64,000 bases of DNA, from positions 13,764,501 to 13,828,500 of the forward strand of contig NC_037091.1 in NCBI RefSeq assembly GCF_002994745.2, in the 5' to 3' direction. The notes under the pieces were generated by a model. It was not told the origin of the DNA, did no database searches, and saw only the letters and a program-made list of their open reading frames with translations. Each line of letters begins with the position of its first letter. Within the stretch, counting starts at the first letter, position 1. The translations under genes were made by a program, and so were the position numbers. This DNA comes from Rosa chinensis. Taxonomy: Eukaryota > Streptophyta > Magnoliopsida > Rosales > Rosaceae. Of this stretch, positions 1 through 13,300 are shown one piece after another.

Positions 1-259
1 GCAACGCACCGGCACTTACTTTAAAAAAAAAAATCAAACAAATTAACTTACTTTGTAAAGGTTATTTTTAAGTTTATGAAAGTTTTTAGTATTATTATTT
101 GAAACATTTCAAGTGTATATACTTGCATTTGTTGTACTTTCAATAAGTAATTAGTACGTGCATATAATTAACCAAAGGTGCTTCTAAGAAAACCTTAATA
201 AATGGTTTGGATTAACACGTACTCCCATCATGTAATTGCAACTAATGAATTGCATGCAG

Positions 260-3200
260 AACAAAGATGGAGGTTGGGGACTGCATATAGAAGGGCCAAG
301 CACAATGTTTTGTACAGCTCTGTCCTATGTGAGTTTGAGATTGCTCGGAGAGGAGATGGACGGCGGTGATGGCGCCATGGAGAAGGCAAGAAAATGGATT
401 CTTCACCGTGGAGGAGTTACCACCATCCCATCATGGGGAAAGATGTGGCTCTCAGTAAGCTTCAGCACCTAAACCTTAAAATGAATTATCTGCAGATCAA
501 TATTCGAATTGCTAGCATTTGGTATTGCCCACCCTTTTGCCCTACAATGCGGCCCTAAATCCTAATTTATCATATAACTATTAAGAAATCTTCATTATAA
601 ATGTGGTCCTATATGTATGTATCATTTGTTTAGTGAAACTCGTGTGGTCCTATTTGTTAATCAAATAGACATTATAATTCAGAGACAAACCTAAGCAAGT
701 TAGAAAGAAAAGAGGCTGGAATGTCAGGTTTGATAGATTTGATTCGTACATTGATTTAATCTAATTTGAATGTCTTAACAATAATTAATTTGGCTGAAAA
801 TTTATAAAAGTGATCTATACATTAGAACCTAAAAACTGAACGGTTAAGATGCCAAAATATGATTGAAAAATTGATTTAATGCCCTATCCTTAAAAAATAC
901 CAAAAAAAGAGATCTCGTAGTGGAATGACCCTCTCTCTCTATATTGCTATATATTATATGTTAAAGTTACTGTACATAGTGGCGGCAGCTCTATAATACG
1001 ACAAAATAACTAGGGGTTTGAGTTACTAACGAGTAGCTGGTAGCAATTAATTAGTGTCATGTTATCAAAGTGTGTTATTTCTTAAGTTCACGTATGTAAT
1101 TAGCTTAAATTATGTATGGCAATACTTGTAGTTAGGGTTTTGGTTCAAATGTAACATGATGGGGTTTGTAGCTCTATATAGTAAGTATATATTCATCTTG
1201 ACACTCGGGCTCAGAGTTTGAATCTCCGTCTTACTTTACCATCTCCTATTGAATATAATGAATTTGTCGAACACTCTATCGATCTTTACCTCTCATTGCT
1301 AGGAATGAAAGTCGATCACTCGGATACTATTTATTGCTAGTTAGTTAACTAAGACTCTATGCATGGCAGGTACTTGGTGTATATGAATGGGATGGTAACA
1401 ATCCACTGCCTCCTGAACTGTGGCTTTTACCGTACTTTCTCCCAGTACACCCAGGTTTAGGTTTCTTCCATACATGAGGCATTATAATTCATGTATAACT
1501 TTATCCCAACAATAAAATGGATAAGTTTTTATTATTCATTTTTATATGGGGGGATTGATTGATTGTCTGGTGCAGGCCGAATGTGGTGTCACTGTAGGAT
1601 GGTTTACCTGCCCATGTCATATTTATACGGCAAGAGATTTGTTGGTCCCATCAACGGCCTTATTTTATCCCTCAGAACAGAGCTTTATACCTTTCCCTAT
1701 CACCTGATTGATTGGGACCAAGCAAGAAATCTATGCGCCAAGGTACGCCTACTACTAAAAATTGTTCTTACTGGGAAAAAATAATTGCAATGAGATAACA
1801 GTACTCTAAGCTTTGCTTGTGTTCTGGTAGATTAAAATATATCTTCTGGATTAAGTAGTTATTTAACATGGTATGTACTAGAGTTTCAGTTTCAAGAGGT
1901 CTTAGGACACGTATGGTGAACTAATTAGGTAAGGTCTAGATAATTGGAATATTCTTGTTGGAGAATTAATGCAAGGTTTCATACTATTTCCAATTAATGT
2001 AAGGTTTTATTAGCTCAACTACTAATAATTTTTGTAATGGTTTAGTTGGATAAATTTAGTTGAGGTGTTTCTCAGTTGGAAATCCAATTTATGACATTCA
2101 TACATTTCCAGCTAATTAAGGTAAACTAAAACAATATTCCACTTAAATAAATCTGCAGGAGGATTTGTATTACCCACATCCCATTTTACAGGACGTGCTA
2201 TGGGGGTGTCTTCATATGGTTGGGGAACCTCTTCTCATGAGATGGCCATTGTCTAACCTCAGGCAAAAAGCTCTCACCACTGTGATGGACCACATACACT
2301 ATGAGGATGAAAACAGTCAGTATATCTGCATTGGAGCTGTCAATAAGGTTTTATCATTTATCTAGTACTATTTACTAATGTTAGAATTTAAAAAAGAGAT
2401 GGTTAATTTGTCTGACATGTTACGCTACCGGAGATGATTTTACTAATCTACAGTTCCGAATGGTTGAATTTGTAATGAGCAAGAGTGCTGAACCATGTCA
2501 AGTATGCCCTAAGATTTTGAAGAACAAAGGCTTATGATGATCAAAAACATGCAGGTACTAAACATGATTTGTTGTTGGGTGGAGGATCAGAATTCAGAAG
2601 CGTACAAGTGTCATCTTTCAAGAATCAAAGATTATCTATGGGTTGCAGAAGATGGAATGAAAATGCAGGTTAATAATCCTGAATTCAATAATATTAATGA
2701 ATTATTATTTTCCTATATATTCAAAAGATAATGTGAGTAATTAAACACTATGGTGATGCTATACATAGGGATACAATGGATCTCAATGCTGGGATGTTGC
2801 TTTGGCTGTTCAGGCAATCCTTTCTACCAACCTTGTGAATGAATATGGTTCCGTGCTTAAGAAGGCGCACTATTTCATCAAAAATACACAAGTACTGTAT
2901 TCATAATCAAACTCAAACTTGCGGTTTTAGGTATAGAGATTTATATGTTTATCATTAGCTTCCATAAAATGGGTTTTGGTGTGATAAATCACTTAAATAG
3001 GTTAGGAGAGACAGCTATGGCAATCTGCGCTACTGGTACCGTCACATTTCTAAGGGCGGATGGGCCTTTTCCACTCCAGACAATGGTTGGACTGTCTCAG
3101 ATAGTACAGCTGAAGGTTTGAAGGTACATACGTAACAATTGTTACTCCATCAATATCTGATGAATATGATTTTTTTTTTTTTTGTAGCTTAACACCAGCT

Positions 3201-5091
3201 AATTGCAGGCAGCACTCTTATTATCACGTATGCCCTGCGAAATTGTGGGAGAAGCAATAGCAGCTGATCAACTGCATGATGCTGTTAATGTAGTATTATC
3301 CCTACAGGTAAAACTTGACCTTGTGACATCTTACAGTACAATTGCAAAGTATTTATGTAATCACAAGAGCAATGACACGTATTTTATTTCATTGACACAA
3401 CAGAACAGCAATGGTGGGTTTGCATCATATGAACTCACAAGATCCTATGCCTGGTTGGAGGTGATGATCGATTAATTCTTGTTTTTTATTCTGGTATTTG
3501 AAATATGCTACTCAAGTGTGGATAATTGGTTTTTAATTTTGGGAAAACCTGATGACTCTCTTTTCAATAACAACAGATGATCAATCCAGCTGAAACATTT
3601 GGAGATATCATGAATGATTATCAGTAAGAACAAAAATTAGTACTTCATTGCTTTCCCAAAACAAGTAGCCGTGTTCAATTTGCAAAAGAACAACCATATA
3701 TAATACCTGAATCACTGAATTTGATAACCAGTGGGGTTGAGAGTGAGTCCAAATTTGAATATATGAAATACTCTCACATCATTTGGTAAACAAATTTGAA
3801 GTACTGACGCGTGCTTACATTAGTATTACATCTGAACAAGTAATGATACAAAAGTCCTTACCTACCCTTATGAATAAATGCAGGTCTGTGGAATGCACAT
3901 CATCAGCAGTTGAAGGCCTTAATGCATTCATGAAATTATATCCAGGGCATCGGAAGAAAGAAATAGAAGCATGTATTGCAAAGGCAGTTCAGTTCATCGA
4001 GAGCATACAACTTCCTGATGGCTCATGGTTAAATTTGTTTCTAACCATTTCACCAATACATAATTTTGAAATGCTAACCCCAAAATTGGACTTATAAACA
4101 TGAACTGAGCTTAATACTTCATTATGTTCCAGGTATGGGTCTTGGGGAGTTTGCTACACCTATGGAACATGGTTTGGAATAAAGGGGTTAATGGCTGGTG
4201 GCAAGACCTATCAGACAAGTAATAGCATTAGAAGAGCATGCCATTTCTTGCTATCTAAGCAACTCGATTCAGGTGGCTGGGGAGAGAGTTTTCTCTCATG
4301 CCAAAACAAGGTAAAGGGGCGTTTTGGAAATCCATGTTGAATTTACTAGCTATCTGTGTTCATCTTTTTCTTTACCTTCTCCTCTGTTCAGCATTTCCGG
4401 AAACCATATATAATGTTTTTGAATGATATCTCTGCTATGGTTGAATAAATAGGTATACACAAATCTCGAAGGGAACAAACCACATATAGTAAACACTGGA
4501 TGGGCTATGTTGGCTCTAATTGAAGCAGGGCAGGTGTGTGACAATGTGTGTTTTTTCATAACAGATTTAAAGCTTGGCCTATATAAAAATGACTACATGA
4601 GTAATGCTATATGAAATGCAGTTTCTAAAAACATGACGCGACTTACGATTCACTTTTAACGTATTAATTAACGATTCCTAACTAATGATCTGATAGCATA
4701 TCCACTGTCATATGATATGATCAACTATTGGGAGGTCAATGCTTCCCTAGAAATGGTAGGAAAACACTCATTTGTATCCTTTTCTTTCCACAATTTTTGT
4801 GACTTCTAGGGTGAAAGGGACCCGATCCCCTTGCATCGAGCAGCAAAGGTATTGATCAATTCACAGATGGAAAATGGAGATTTCCCACAACAGGTATTTG
4901 TTATTGTAAATACAAGTTGCAGAGGCATAACAATACAATTTACAGCCTTGGACTTACTATGTTTATTTCAACAGCAAATCATGGGAGTCTTCAGCAAAAA
5001 TTGCATGATTAGTTACTCCGCCTACAGAAATATCTTCCCTATCTGGGCACTTGGAGAGTATCGAAACCGGGTACTGGTACTTCACAAATGA
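260..5091 (+). CDS. Oxidosqualene cyclase, lanosterol-synthase-like (3' fifteen exons)
   Basis: Cyclises 2,3-oxidosqualene to a sterol or triterpene skeleton at the ER membrane. Exons: 260-454, 1370-1454, 1576-1742, 2159-2347, 2555-2668, 2769-2891, 3001-3123, 3209-3307, 3404-3460, 3577-3623, 3884-4027, 4133-4310, 4453-4533, 4810-4893, 4975-5091. All have GT-AG borders and sum to 1803 nt, giving 600 aa plus TGA with no lesion. Plant cyclases are about 760 aa, so roughly the first 160 residues (probably two exons) lie before the window. Visible motifs: [31 protein letters not shown] and repeated QW-type GGWGES. The acid motif reads DSTAE (Asp 3100-3102) instead of the usual DCTAE. Residues aligning with Arabidopsis CAS1 His477 and Ile481 are Asn (3082-3084) and Val (3094-3096), and Tyr410 is kept (2772-2774). 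This is the lanosterol-synthase pattern; the product is inferred. A partial copy lies at 57966-60319. Confidence 0.9.
720..950. repeat. Intronic fold-back/MITE-like segment
   Basis: This part of the first visible cyclase intron reappears in the matching intron of the second cyclase copy (58330-58620). There one half is in direct and the other in inverted orientation, as in a fold-back element. Shared words include ACCTAAAAACTGAA and CAAAATATGATTGAAAA. No clean target duplication was found. The rest of the intron (455-1369) shows nothing else. Confidence 0.35.
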
Positions 5092-5094
5092 TTC

Positions 5095-5100
5095 AATAAA
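5095..5100 (+). terminator. Polyadenylation signal AATAAA of the cyclase gene
   Basis: AATAAA lies four bases after the cyclase stop codon. Plants use loose poly(A) signals, so this is a plausible near-upstream element, not a proven site. The stretch 5101-5462 shows nothing else recognisable; it separates the convergent cyclase gene and UTP21 pseudogene. Confidence 0.5.
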
Positions 5101-5462
5101 AGAAAATAAGTGCGTAAATCCACATGTAGCTATTACAGTTGTGGGTATACAACTGTAATAGTGGTTGTGCAAATTTGATCGTGTTTATCAAGACCATTTT
5201 CAGGAATAAGTAGTTGGGACCAAACTATATTACAGTTTACAACTGTATTATACAGATGATGTGAAATCTTCAATGTTAGCCTAGACATCCAATCAGTCCC
5301 GGATTCAATTAATTAATGTCAAGACAACTGATCAACTACATAGAGAGAGCATCATCCCGGCCAACTTGAGATTACAACAAATATTTTCTACTATTCAGAA
5401 CTGAGACCAAACCCTAGCACAAAATCGGGGATGACCAGATACAATAAAATTTATTGGGGCAG

Positions 5463-7591
5463 TCAAAACTGTGAATTGCTAAGAAAAGTGACCATGCACC
5501 TGGCACACTGAAACATTTTATCTACTCTTTGCCATGTGTTGCATTGAACGTCTAGGAGCTTGCTTGCCTTATCCTGTAGTCTTGACTGGCATCGAATTGT
5601 TTCGCCATCTATCTGTCCAGGAAGAAAATTAAAAGTTCAAACAAAGGCAAAAGACATTAAACAGAGTTTTACGACCAACTGGAAATTGGTGATTTTACTC
5701 TTGATTTTTTTAGTCTCATAAAAGCTAATAAGGCCAGTTTATAAGGGAACCATTTGTTCTCTAATTACAGTTCTGGTTCTGAGTTCCATCATTATCTAGG
5801 AGATATTATAATATTTCTAAAAGGTCTGTGGTAATGCTACTTGTTACTCATCTATTTCCGGACTGAAATTAATGACTTATTGCAAAAAGATGGTTGAATG
5901 AAGAAAGGAAATATATCTATACCTTCAGAAAAACCCTGATCACAGCTTGCACAAAGTCAAAATTGTTTCTGCATGCAGTCTCGTGTATAAAATAGTCGAG
6001 AAGCAGTTCAATTGGAAGCAACTTTTCTGGCTCTTCTTCATCCTCATCACCTACAATCTGAAGAATCCGAAGTTCCGTATCCAGGGGTGATGGAGCCAAA
6101 GTTTTGATGAAATCAGTAAATTCTGAAACTGCAACAAAAGAAACACATCTTAGTTAGCATTATGTCTTCCAAAGATTCACAGCAATTAACAAGCCAACCT
6201 TTCAACTGAATCACAAATAAAACTGCAGTAAATCCATAGGGTACAGTCTAAAAGATAACATATTTACAATTCTTCATTTCTGCCAGAAGGAATATTGATG
6301 GTGCCAGAGCAGTCTTTATTATAGATGATTCTTCACCCCTTTTGCCTCCTCATTTGTAGACCCAGTAGGCTTAAACATTATTTCTCCTGAAAGAGATGGA
6401 ACTGAAGGCAAAAAGAAAGGAGCCTTTTCGGGTTTCTTCGGGGGCTCAATCAGTTTATTTCGTTCCTGGAAATTGCATAACTTACAGGTTAGTAACCAAC
6501 AAAATGTACTGAAGAACATAAAGAATATCCATGACAGTTGCAAAAATTTAGAAATGAGGTCGCAAGCCTGAATAAAAACAGGCAGCAGTAAAAGTACCTT
6601 ATATAATGTCTAAGTTGATTAAGCTTTGCCACTGGCTATTAGGATATGATGAGAGAGTAACAAGATCTGGAATTTGCTGTACAGGACTTGGAAGAGCAGA
6701 AGCATCTTTCAGTTGTTCAGAGTTTCCAACAGGCTCATCAGAATCCTCAGCTTCAGAACCTTTTGTCAAAGAGGCAAGATGGCAACTTAACACTCACAAC
6801 TCGCTTTCCACTTGCATAGGAATCTACCTTTGAAGCTCCCGAAAAACATTGATTGATTCACCCTGATAAAGTTGCCAGGTGCAGAATTTAATGACAAGGC
6901 AATATTCATGTTATGAATGACCAAAAAAGAAAAAAAAAAGGAAAAAAAAAACTATTTTCAAATTCTTTGTTTTGCATGCTCATTATTCACTGTAAGCATA
7001 AATATCTTCAATTTTCCACTACATACAATCCCAATGACAATTACCAACTTCAACATCCCAATGAAGTTTCACACTTTGTTTAATTGCCATGGAATTCCAC
7101 ATATGTGAAGACTTACCAAAGATAGACCCCATTTTGATCAACATGGGAGGTCGCTAAAATATCCATATTCGGTGATAGAGACAGTGCCGTCACAGACACA
7201 TCAACATGCAATGCATCGATTTGTCTTGCTACGATAACATGCCAAACTCGAAGACTTCCATCCACACTGGAAGACAAAAGCCATTTTCCATCCTCACTAA
7301 AACACATGTCTGTAACACGATCAGTATGGTCTTCAAATTTACGAACCATTCTTGATGCCACAACGTCAAACAAGCGGATAATTAAGTCATTAGCCAACAA
7401 CAGCCTAGAGACCTGGAAGTTAATTTGATTGATCACAATATAATCCAAGGAAAGCAGGAAATAAATAATGCCAAAAAATATGTCGAACAAAAGTTACCAT
7501 TCAAGCGATTGAATACAATCCTGACAACAGAGCTCCCAACTTCCCATCCAGAATTCTAGATGGCACTCCACGTTTTCTTGAAATCCCAGAC
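5463..7591 (-). pseudogene. UTP21 pseudogene, C-terminal exon block
   Basis: Exons 5463-5612, 5923-6128, 6268-6465, 6598-6862, 7117-7412 and 7498-7591. They carry the last WD repeats (DGKWLLSSSVDGSLRVW) and the Utp21 domain (IELLLDYFIHETACRNNF). Lesions inferred against the family frame: 1-base loss near 6340 between NEEAK and EESSIIKTAL; TAA before the donor at 6598; 1-base gains near 6779 (KLPS/SLTKG) and 6843 (T5 run in MFSGAS); a shift near 7552 between VPSRIL and WEVGSSVVRI; and TAG plus another shift just after 7412. Several are in homopolymers, so sequencing error should be excluded, but their density argues for decay. Confidence 0.8.
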
Positions 7592-8369
7592 CTGTACATC
7601 ATAACATTTGAGTGAAAGGTCTAGAAAACTTTAGTTGACCTGGAGAAAAGTACTTACTGTGTTGTTGGAGCCTTATAAATGAGACTACATATAGTATTGA
7701 TAGCCGATTGGAAAAAACTCCGAAATTAGCAGCTTAAAATGTATAAGATGGCAGAAGCTGCACAACTAGGGATGGGAATGCAAGATTCCTACTAGTTTTT
7801 GGTATAGCGGGGAATGCAAAGAGGAAAACATCTTTTTTATTTACATTGTAGTGTTTCAATTGTGCGTTCAATTGTGCATGTATATTGAAACTATAATTAA
7901 TCAGTTTTCCAGTAATGACTAATCCATTATCTCAATTTAGATTTCCACACTGTCACATATTAGTTTAGAGGTTTAAACCATCCTGATTTCAAATCCTGGT
8001 TCCGCTGCTCAGCCTAACACGCAGTTTGTCCACTCTGATAAGACCCATACATGTGATGGGTGGTTTATATAGAAATATCCATACTATGAGTGGTTTAAAA
8101 TTTTAAATAGTTCTATGATTTATATTCATAAATGATGAGTCTTAGAAAATATATTGGATAGTGGAAGCAGCTACCTTACAGAATGTCCAGCAGAAAACAG
8201 GAGGGTAAAGCCGTTCACATTATGCTTACATGAACAAACTCTGTTTGCTATTTAATTCATTTAATCATTTGACAGTTTACTTAACAGCATATTCGTGTGC
8301 AAAGTGCCTATCTACCAGTAAATCCAATAGCAAGGTAGAGAATAATGTATGAGAGAATTACAGACTGAC

Positions 8370-10506
8370 CTTTATGTCTCCATGATATCCAGCACTTCTC
8401 ATGTGAGTATTAGTTGAATCACAAGCAATTCCAACAACTTCCCCATCATGGGCACAGATGCTTCTTTCCGATGGGTCCACATAACTACATCGGCTGCTTC
8501 CTGACTGCAGGTTGATCCACTAAATCCAACCACCTGCTGTCCCTAGTATGGCAAAATTTCCACATGAACTGATGGCACAGGCCTATCACCAAACAAATGC
8601 CAATCATTCAGTGAATTTCGTAAATTATTTCTTACAGTGGGTGCAGTATGGAAGTGGTTTTACACAAGCCTTTCAGGTTGAACAGAAAATACTCATTAGC
8701 ACCGGATCTTTTTATGAAAGCTGTTGCCATTTCGTACATTTCAAATAAAAAACAAGCTCATATCCAAAAGGGAAGAAATATCCAACTTGATTATTTCTTG
8801 TAAATATTGCCCAAAAGGTATTGAAAAAGAACAATAGATATGGTAAATAAAGTTCTAACCTTCACAGGAGTAGGGTTTTCTGGTCTTGGTTTCAGAATAT
8901 GCTCCCCAAGAACAAAGTTTTGAAGTCTCCAAACATATGCCTGTGCAGTATCCATATGACATGAAACAACATTGCACCAATCTAGCTCTCTTATTTCAGC
9001 TGATATACATTTCCAAATAAAGACAAATATAATTAGAATGTCTGATAAACCATACATTAGCCTAGATGAAACTGATTTCTTAAATTGAATAGGCTTAATG
9101 AGCAAATTCCTAATGGATTTAGCTGCACAAATCTACTGCAATTTCAACTCCACGTTGTTAAGGCCAAGAAACAGCAACAAATTCAATTATACAGTGAAGT
9201 ATTATTTTGACAGTTCATAGATTGAACTGTTAAAAACATATACTTCAAATTTCAAAATGTAAGACTACAATTCTAAATCTAGTATTCCAAGATTAAACTA
9301 GTATGTCAGTTAACAGTATTATTACAAAGCGAACAGAAAATTTCCGTACAGGAACTTACCACAATCAAAAGCAATGACAGGTTTCAGTTTTATCTCTTCC
9401 TCCTAGAAGGGAAAACAGAAATCGAATGGTTAATTCATCTGCAGTCTGAAATATCACTACTTATCTTATCTTATGAATGTAACATTCAAACCATGAGATA
9501 TATCATCCAATGCATATACCAAAGAAAGTTCAGTCATAGATCACAGTCAATCATGTCACTAACGAAGAATACATGTCAACAGTATGAACTGACAACGGTA
9601 AAACACTTCAGAAAGATGCAAAAACATAAGAGAAAAGAGGAAGGGGAGGAGGGAATCAAATATATAACTTAAATAATTACCCACATCCAACCCAAATCCC
9701 TAGTCCAGGTAACTTTGTATTTTATTATAAACAAATAACTCGATATGAGAGAGAGTGCAGAACAGTGGAAAAGAAGCTTAGAAGCTACAACTGAGAAACA
9801 CTAGGCAAATGTCAAAAATAGAAACAACCAAAAACTAAAACATCCAAGGCATTAGATAAAGTTGCATTCTAGTTTGAAAAAATGGTCAGAAAAGCAGTTG
9901 AACCTGCAGTCATAAGAAAATGAAGCCAAAGTCCAGAATAGTCTCCCTCCCTCCCCTCCTTTTCTCTCTTTGCATTTTTAAAAGTCCTGTTGTTTCTTTC
10001 CATCCAAATGACTGCATACCAAGTCCACAAAGCATAGAAACATAAGAATGAATCCTTTCCTTAAAAAAAAGTGAAGTGAAAAAGGAAACACAGACAACAC
10101 TGATCTATGCTTAAGCTTATCAATTTAAAATTCAATTTGAATAAGATTATATTTACATGCGCATTGCATAAAACAAAATTATAAAATTCAGACAAATGAT
10201 TATACAACATGAACAGGAGTCGAACCAATAGCTGAACTACAAGGTACAGTCAGAGAAAAGACTTCAAAAACAAATTTGATTTTTATAAGAAAAAAAAAAG
10301 AAAAATTTTAAACTAATTTAGTTGCTTTTATTGGGTTCAGTGCTGCATCATATGATTTTTCGTATTACAATAATTACAATTAAAGAACAGAATAAAGACA
10401 AATAATACAAATTTAATTTAATAATAGGTCTCAGTCATACCTTCACCCTGAGTTTCTTTGCTCGTTTTGTTATATGACGTTAAGAAAGCTCTCTACTTTG
10501 TTGATC
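8370..10506 (-). pseudogene. UTP21 pseudogene, middle exon block
   Basis: Exons 8370-8582 (71 codons), 8860-8999, 9360-9402 and 10441-10506 (22 codons) keep correct phases and GT-AG borders. Readable parts include LDWCNVVSCHMDTAQAYVW, LGEHILKPRPENPTPVK and RELS-stop-RHITKRAKK. In-frame stops: TAG at 8520-8522, where the family has Glu after GGWI, and TAA at 10480-10482, where it has Gln (CAA to TAA). The non-exonic parts of 7592-10440 are AT-rich intron with nothing else recognised. Confidence 0.8.
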
Positions 10507-10537
10507 CTAATCACAATAAGTAACTAAATAAGAATAA

Positions 10538-10715
10538 TGTTGTAGGAGAATAGAATTGTGTGTTATCATTGATAATAAGAGCCCTTTAAATAGGGAGTTA
10601 CAAGGTACCTAAAAGGTAATAGAATCCGATTACAATTGAATACCTAAAACACATTCCTATTACAACTCTAAACCCTAGTTTGTAGAGGCACACATTATGT
10701 CGATATTCTTCAACA
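10538..10715 (-). repeat. 3' LTR of the copia element
   Basis: 178 bp with TGTTG...CAACA ends. It contains a TATTTAAAGGGC promoter-like motif on the minus strand. The adjacent 10716-10730 is the polypurine tract. It pairs with 16729-16906 at four mismatches. Confidence 0.9.
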
Positions 10716-11399
10716 CTCCCCCTTGTGCCGCTCAAACTTGGTGATGACGCTTTGATTGTTGCCTCGTTAAAAACCTTGCCAGGTAACAAAAACCCTGTGC
10801 GACAAAAATAACCCTGGTCGAAGGACAAAAAGAGCACAACACGTCCTTCACTCTTCGAGATCGAACATGTAGACATCATGCCTCCCCCTGATGTCAATAT
10901 CTCCCCCTGATTGCTACAATCATGGGAGTTCGGATAACTTTCTCAATCCGATGCTCTTCACATGTTTCTCGAAGGTGGATTTTGGTAACGACTTAGTAAA
11001 TAAGTCCGCTACATTATCCTCTTATCGGATTTGGTTCACTTCAGTATTTAGAAGTGCTTGTTGTCATTTTGATAGAGGGGAGGAGGAGCACGGAAGGTGG
11101 TATTTTGCCTTGTGGAGTCCGATCCTACACTTCCGTTGTTTCTCTTCTCTCTGTAGGGATAAAATAAGCCCATATTAATCGTACCTCTCAAATATCGAAA
11201 GATTGTCTTTATACCAATCTAATGGCGTTGCGTTGGCGCGAGGCTATGTCTAGCCAACAAGTTCATAATAATTGAGGTGTCCGGTCTTGTATTGTGCTAA
11301 GTACAATAATGCGCCTATTGTACATAAGTAAGCACTTCTGCTATTAACACGTCTTCGTCATCATCCCTGGAACGAAACGGATCCTTTTTAGGGCCAAGA

Positions 11400-13300
11400 C
11401 TACGGACGACCATGGTGCATCTTTGACTTTATCAAAAATGTCTCTTGACACGGTATACAAATTCTGAATTTAGACAAACCGTGTTCTCCCAAGGTCATTC
11501 CTCTCAAACTCGGATTTCAGGTGTTTAGCGGTTTCCCTTAACTCTCAAGAGTTCCAATTATGTTTATCAACATAAACCGCGACAATTGCAAATCCGGAAC
11601 TTGTCATGGAAACGCGTGGGCATAGTTCATCATATCCCTTCCCAATCAAGTAGTCATTTTAGTGAGCATTTCAACCTCGTTGCAAATGCGCTCCGTGGTC
11701 TAGAGCCACTTGATTTGGGTAAATAAAGTCCACAAGAACTTTCATTATATTCCGTATCTAGATCCCCATAGAGATACATAGTGACCACATTCGTAAGCTG
11801 CATGTTCAGTTATTTGGAAACTACCAAACTGACAAGGTAGTGGAGTGCAATGACATCCATTACGAGAGAATATGTTTTCTCGTAGTCGATTCTAGGGCGT
11901 TGTGAGAAACCTTGCGCCATAAGGCGAGATTACCATCTCTTTTTCTCATCACGCTATCTAACGAAGACCTATTAATGTCAATAGGTTTTATGTTAGGAGG
12001 TGTTGGCATCTCAGGCCCTAAATCATTCCTCTTCATTAGTGAATCCAATTCAACCTGGATCGCATCTTTCCATTTAGGCCAATTTTCTCTACGTTGGCAT
12101 TCTTCAACGGAGTAAGGTTCGATGTCATTGGTCTCAATAATTCCACGTCCTTATGTACACTAGTGTAGTTCGTAGAGATCTCTATATTCTCAGGAATTGG
12201 TTCTATCATTGAGGCGTCCCCCAACGATGTCTCTTGGACATAACCACAATCCAAAATATTCTCATGAGACGGATTTTGAGTATCATTGACCAATGGATCA
12301 AGTTGTGGCAAACTCGCTCTCTTCTTAAGGCGAGAATCCATCGAACCTATGGGTCTCCTACTCTCTCTAGCGGAACCCACGGCCTATGACGCCATTATGC
12401 CACCTTTGTGGCGTCACCATTCTACCATCCATGGTAGTGGTGCAGTACCCATCTTCTCTGGGTGGCACCATGTCCTCTTGTGGGGACATCAATCCTTGCA
12501 GGCATGTTTGCAGCAGGTATATGTGATCTCGTCACTTTTAGGGGATCAGGATGAGACATAGTGGGGACAGACCATGACAATTCCTGTCGTTCCTATTGAA
12601 CATTGACGTTCTAATCTCCCCCTAACGACGGGAAGACTGTCTCATCAAAGTGACAATTCGCAAATCCAGCGAAATAGAGATCGCCTGTCAAGGGTTCTAC
12701 ATAGCGGACTTATAGTTGGAGACTCATGTCCAACAAATATATATATGCATTCGTTGCAATGACTCATGTTGATGCGCTGTGGCGACGCAATTGGCACATG
12801 AACCGCACACTCAAATATGCATAAATACGAGATATTAAACTCGAACCTAGTCACTAGCTGTAACGCAAATAAAAGTTGAGTGGCTGCTATGAGTCGTAGA
12901 CGAATTAGCATAGCTGCATGCGTTATTGCATAACCCAAGCGGAAATATTGGTGCGCATTACCAATGTCCAGGCTACAATCGTAGTCGTTTAATGGTGGCT
13001 GTTCCGCGAGACCAATTGGGTGTGTACATGGGAATATGATACTTGATATCAATACCCAATGATATGCAATAGTCATCGAAAATTTTCGATGTAAACTCTC
13101 TAGCATTATCAAGGCAAATTGACTGAATGGGATGATCTGGGTAGTGAGCCCGTAGCCATATGTTATGTACTAGGAGTGTAGTATATGCAGCATTACGAGT
13201 GGATAATGGCACAACACGTGACCAGCGTGTTTGCGTATCAACCAACACCATAAAACATCTATATGGTCCGCAAGTTGGTTGATCAAATCCATAGAATTCC
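11400..13300 (-). pseudogene. Copia pol remnants (integrase core and reverse transcriptase pieces)
   Basis: Integrase core is readable at 12973-13251 (TRWSRVVPLSTRNAAYTTLL, ICLDNAREFTSKIFDDYC), including the Asp of the DDE centre. Pieces after it (11860-12380: PIGSMDSRLKKR, MKRNDLGPEMPTPP) match the linker and start of copia reverse transcriptase. No stretch keeps a full RT active site in frame. The 10716-11400 and 13300-14195 parts are element interior too decayed to name. Confidence 0.65.

Noticed and set aside
7880..8360. Additional UTP21 exon
   Set aside because: No WD40 reading and no splice-bounded open stretch; consistent with intron.
10891..11178. Plus-strand ORF of 95 codons
   Set aside because: Lies antisense in the copia pol remnant and has no protein-like pattern.
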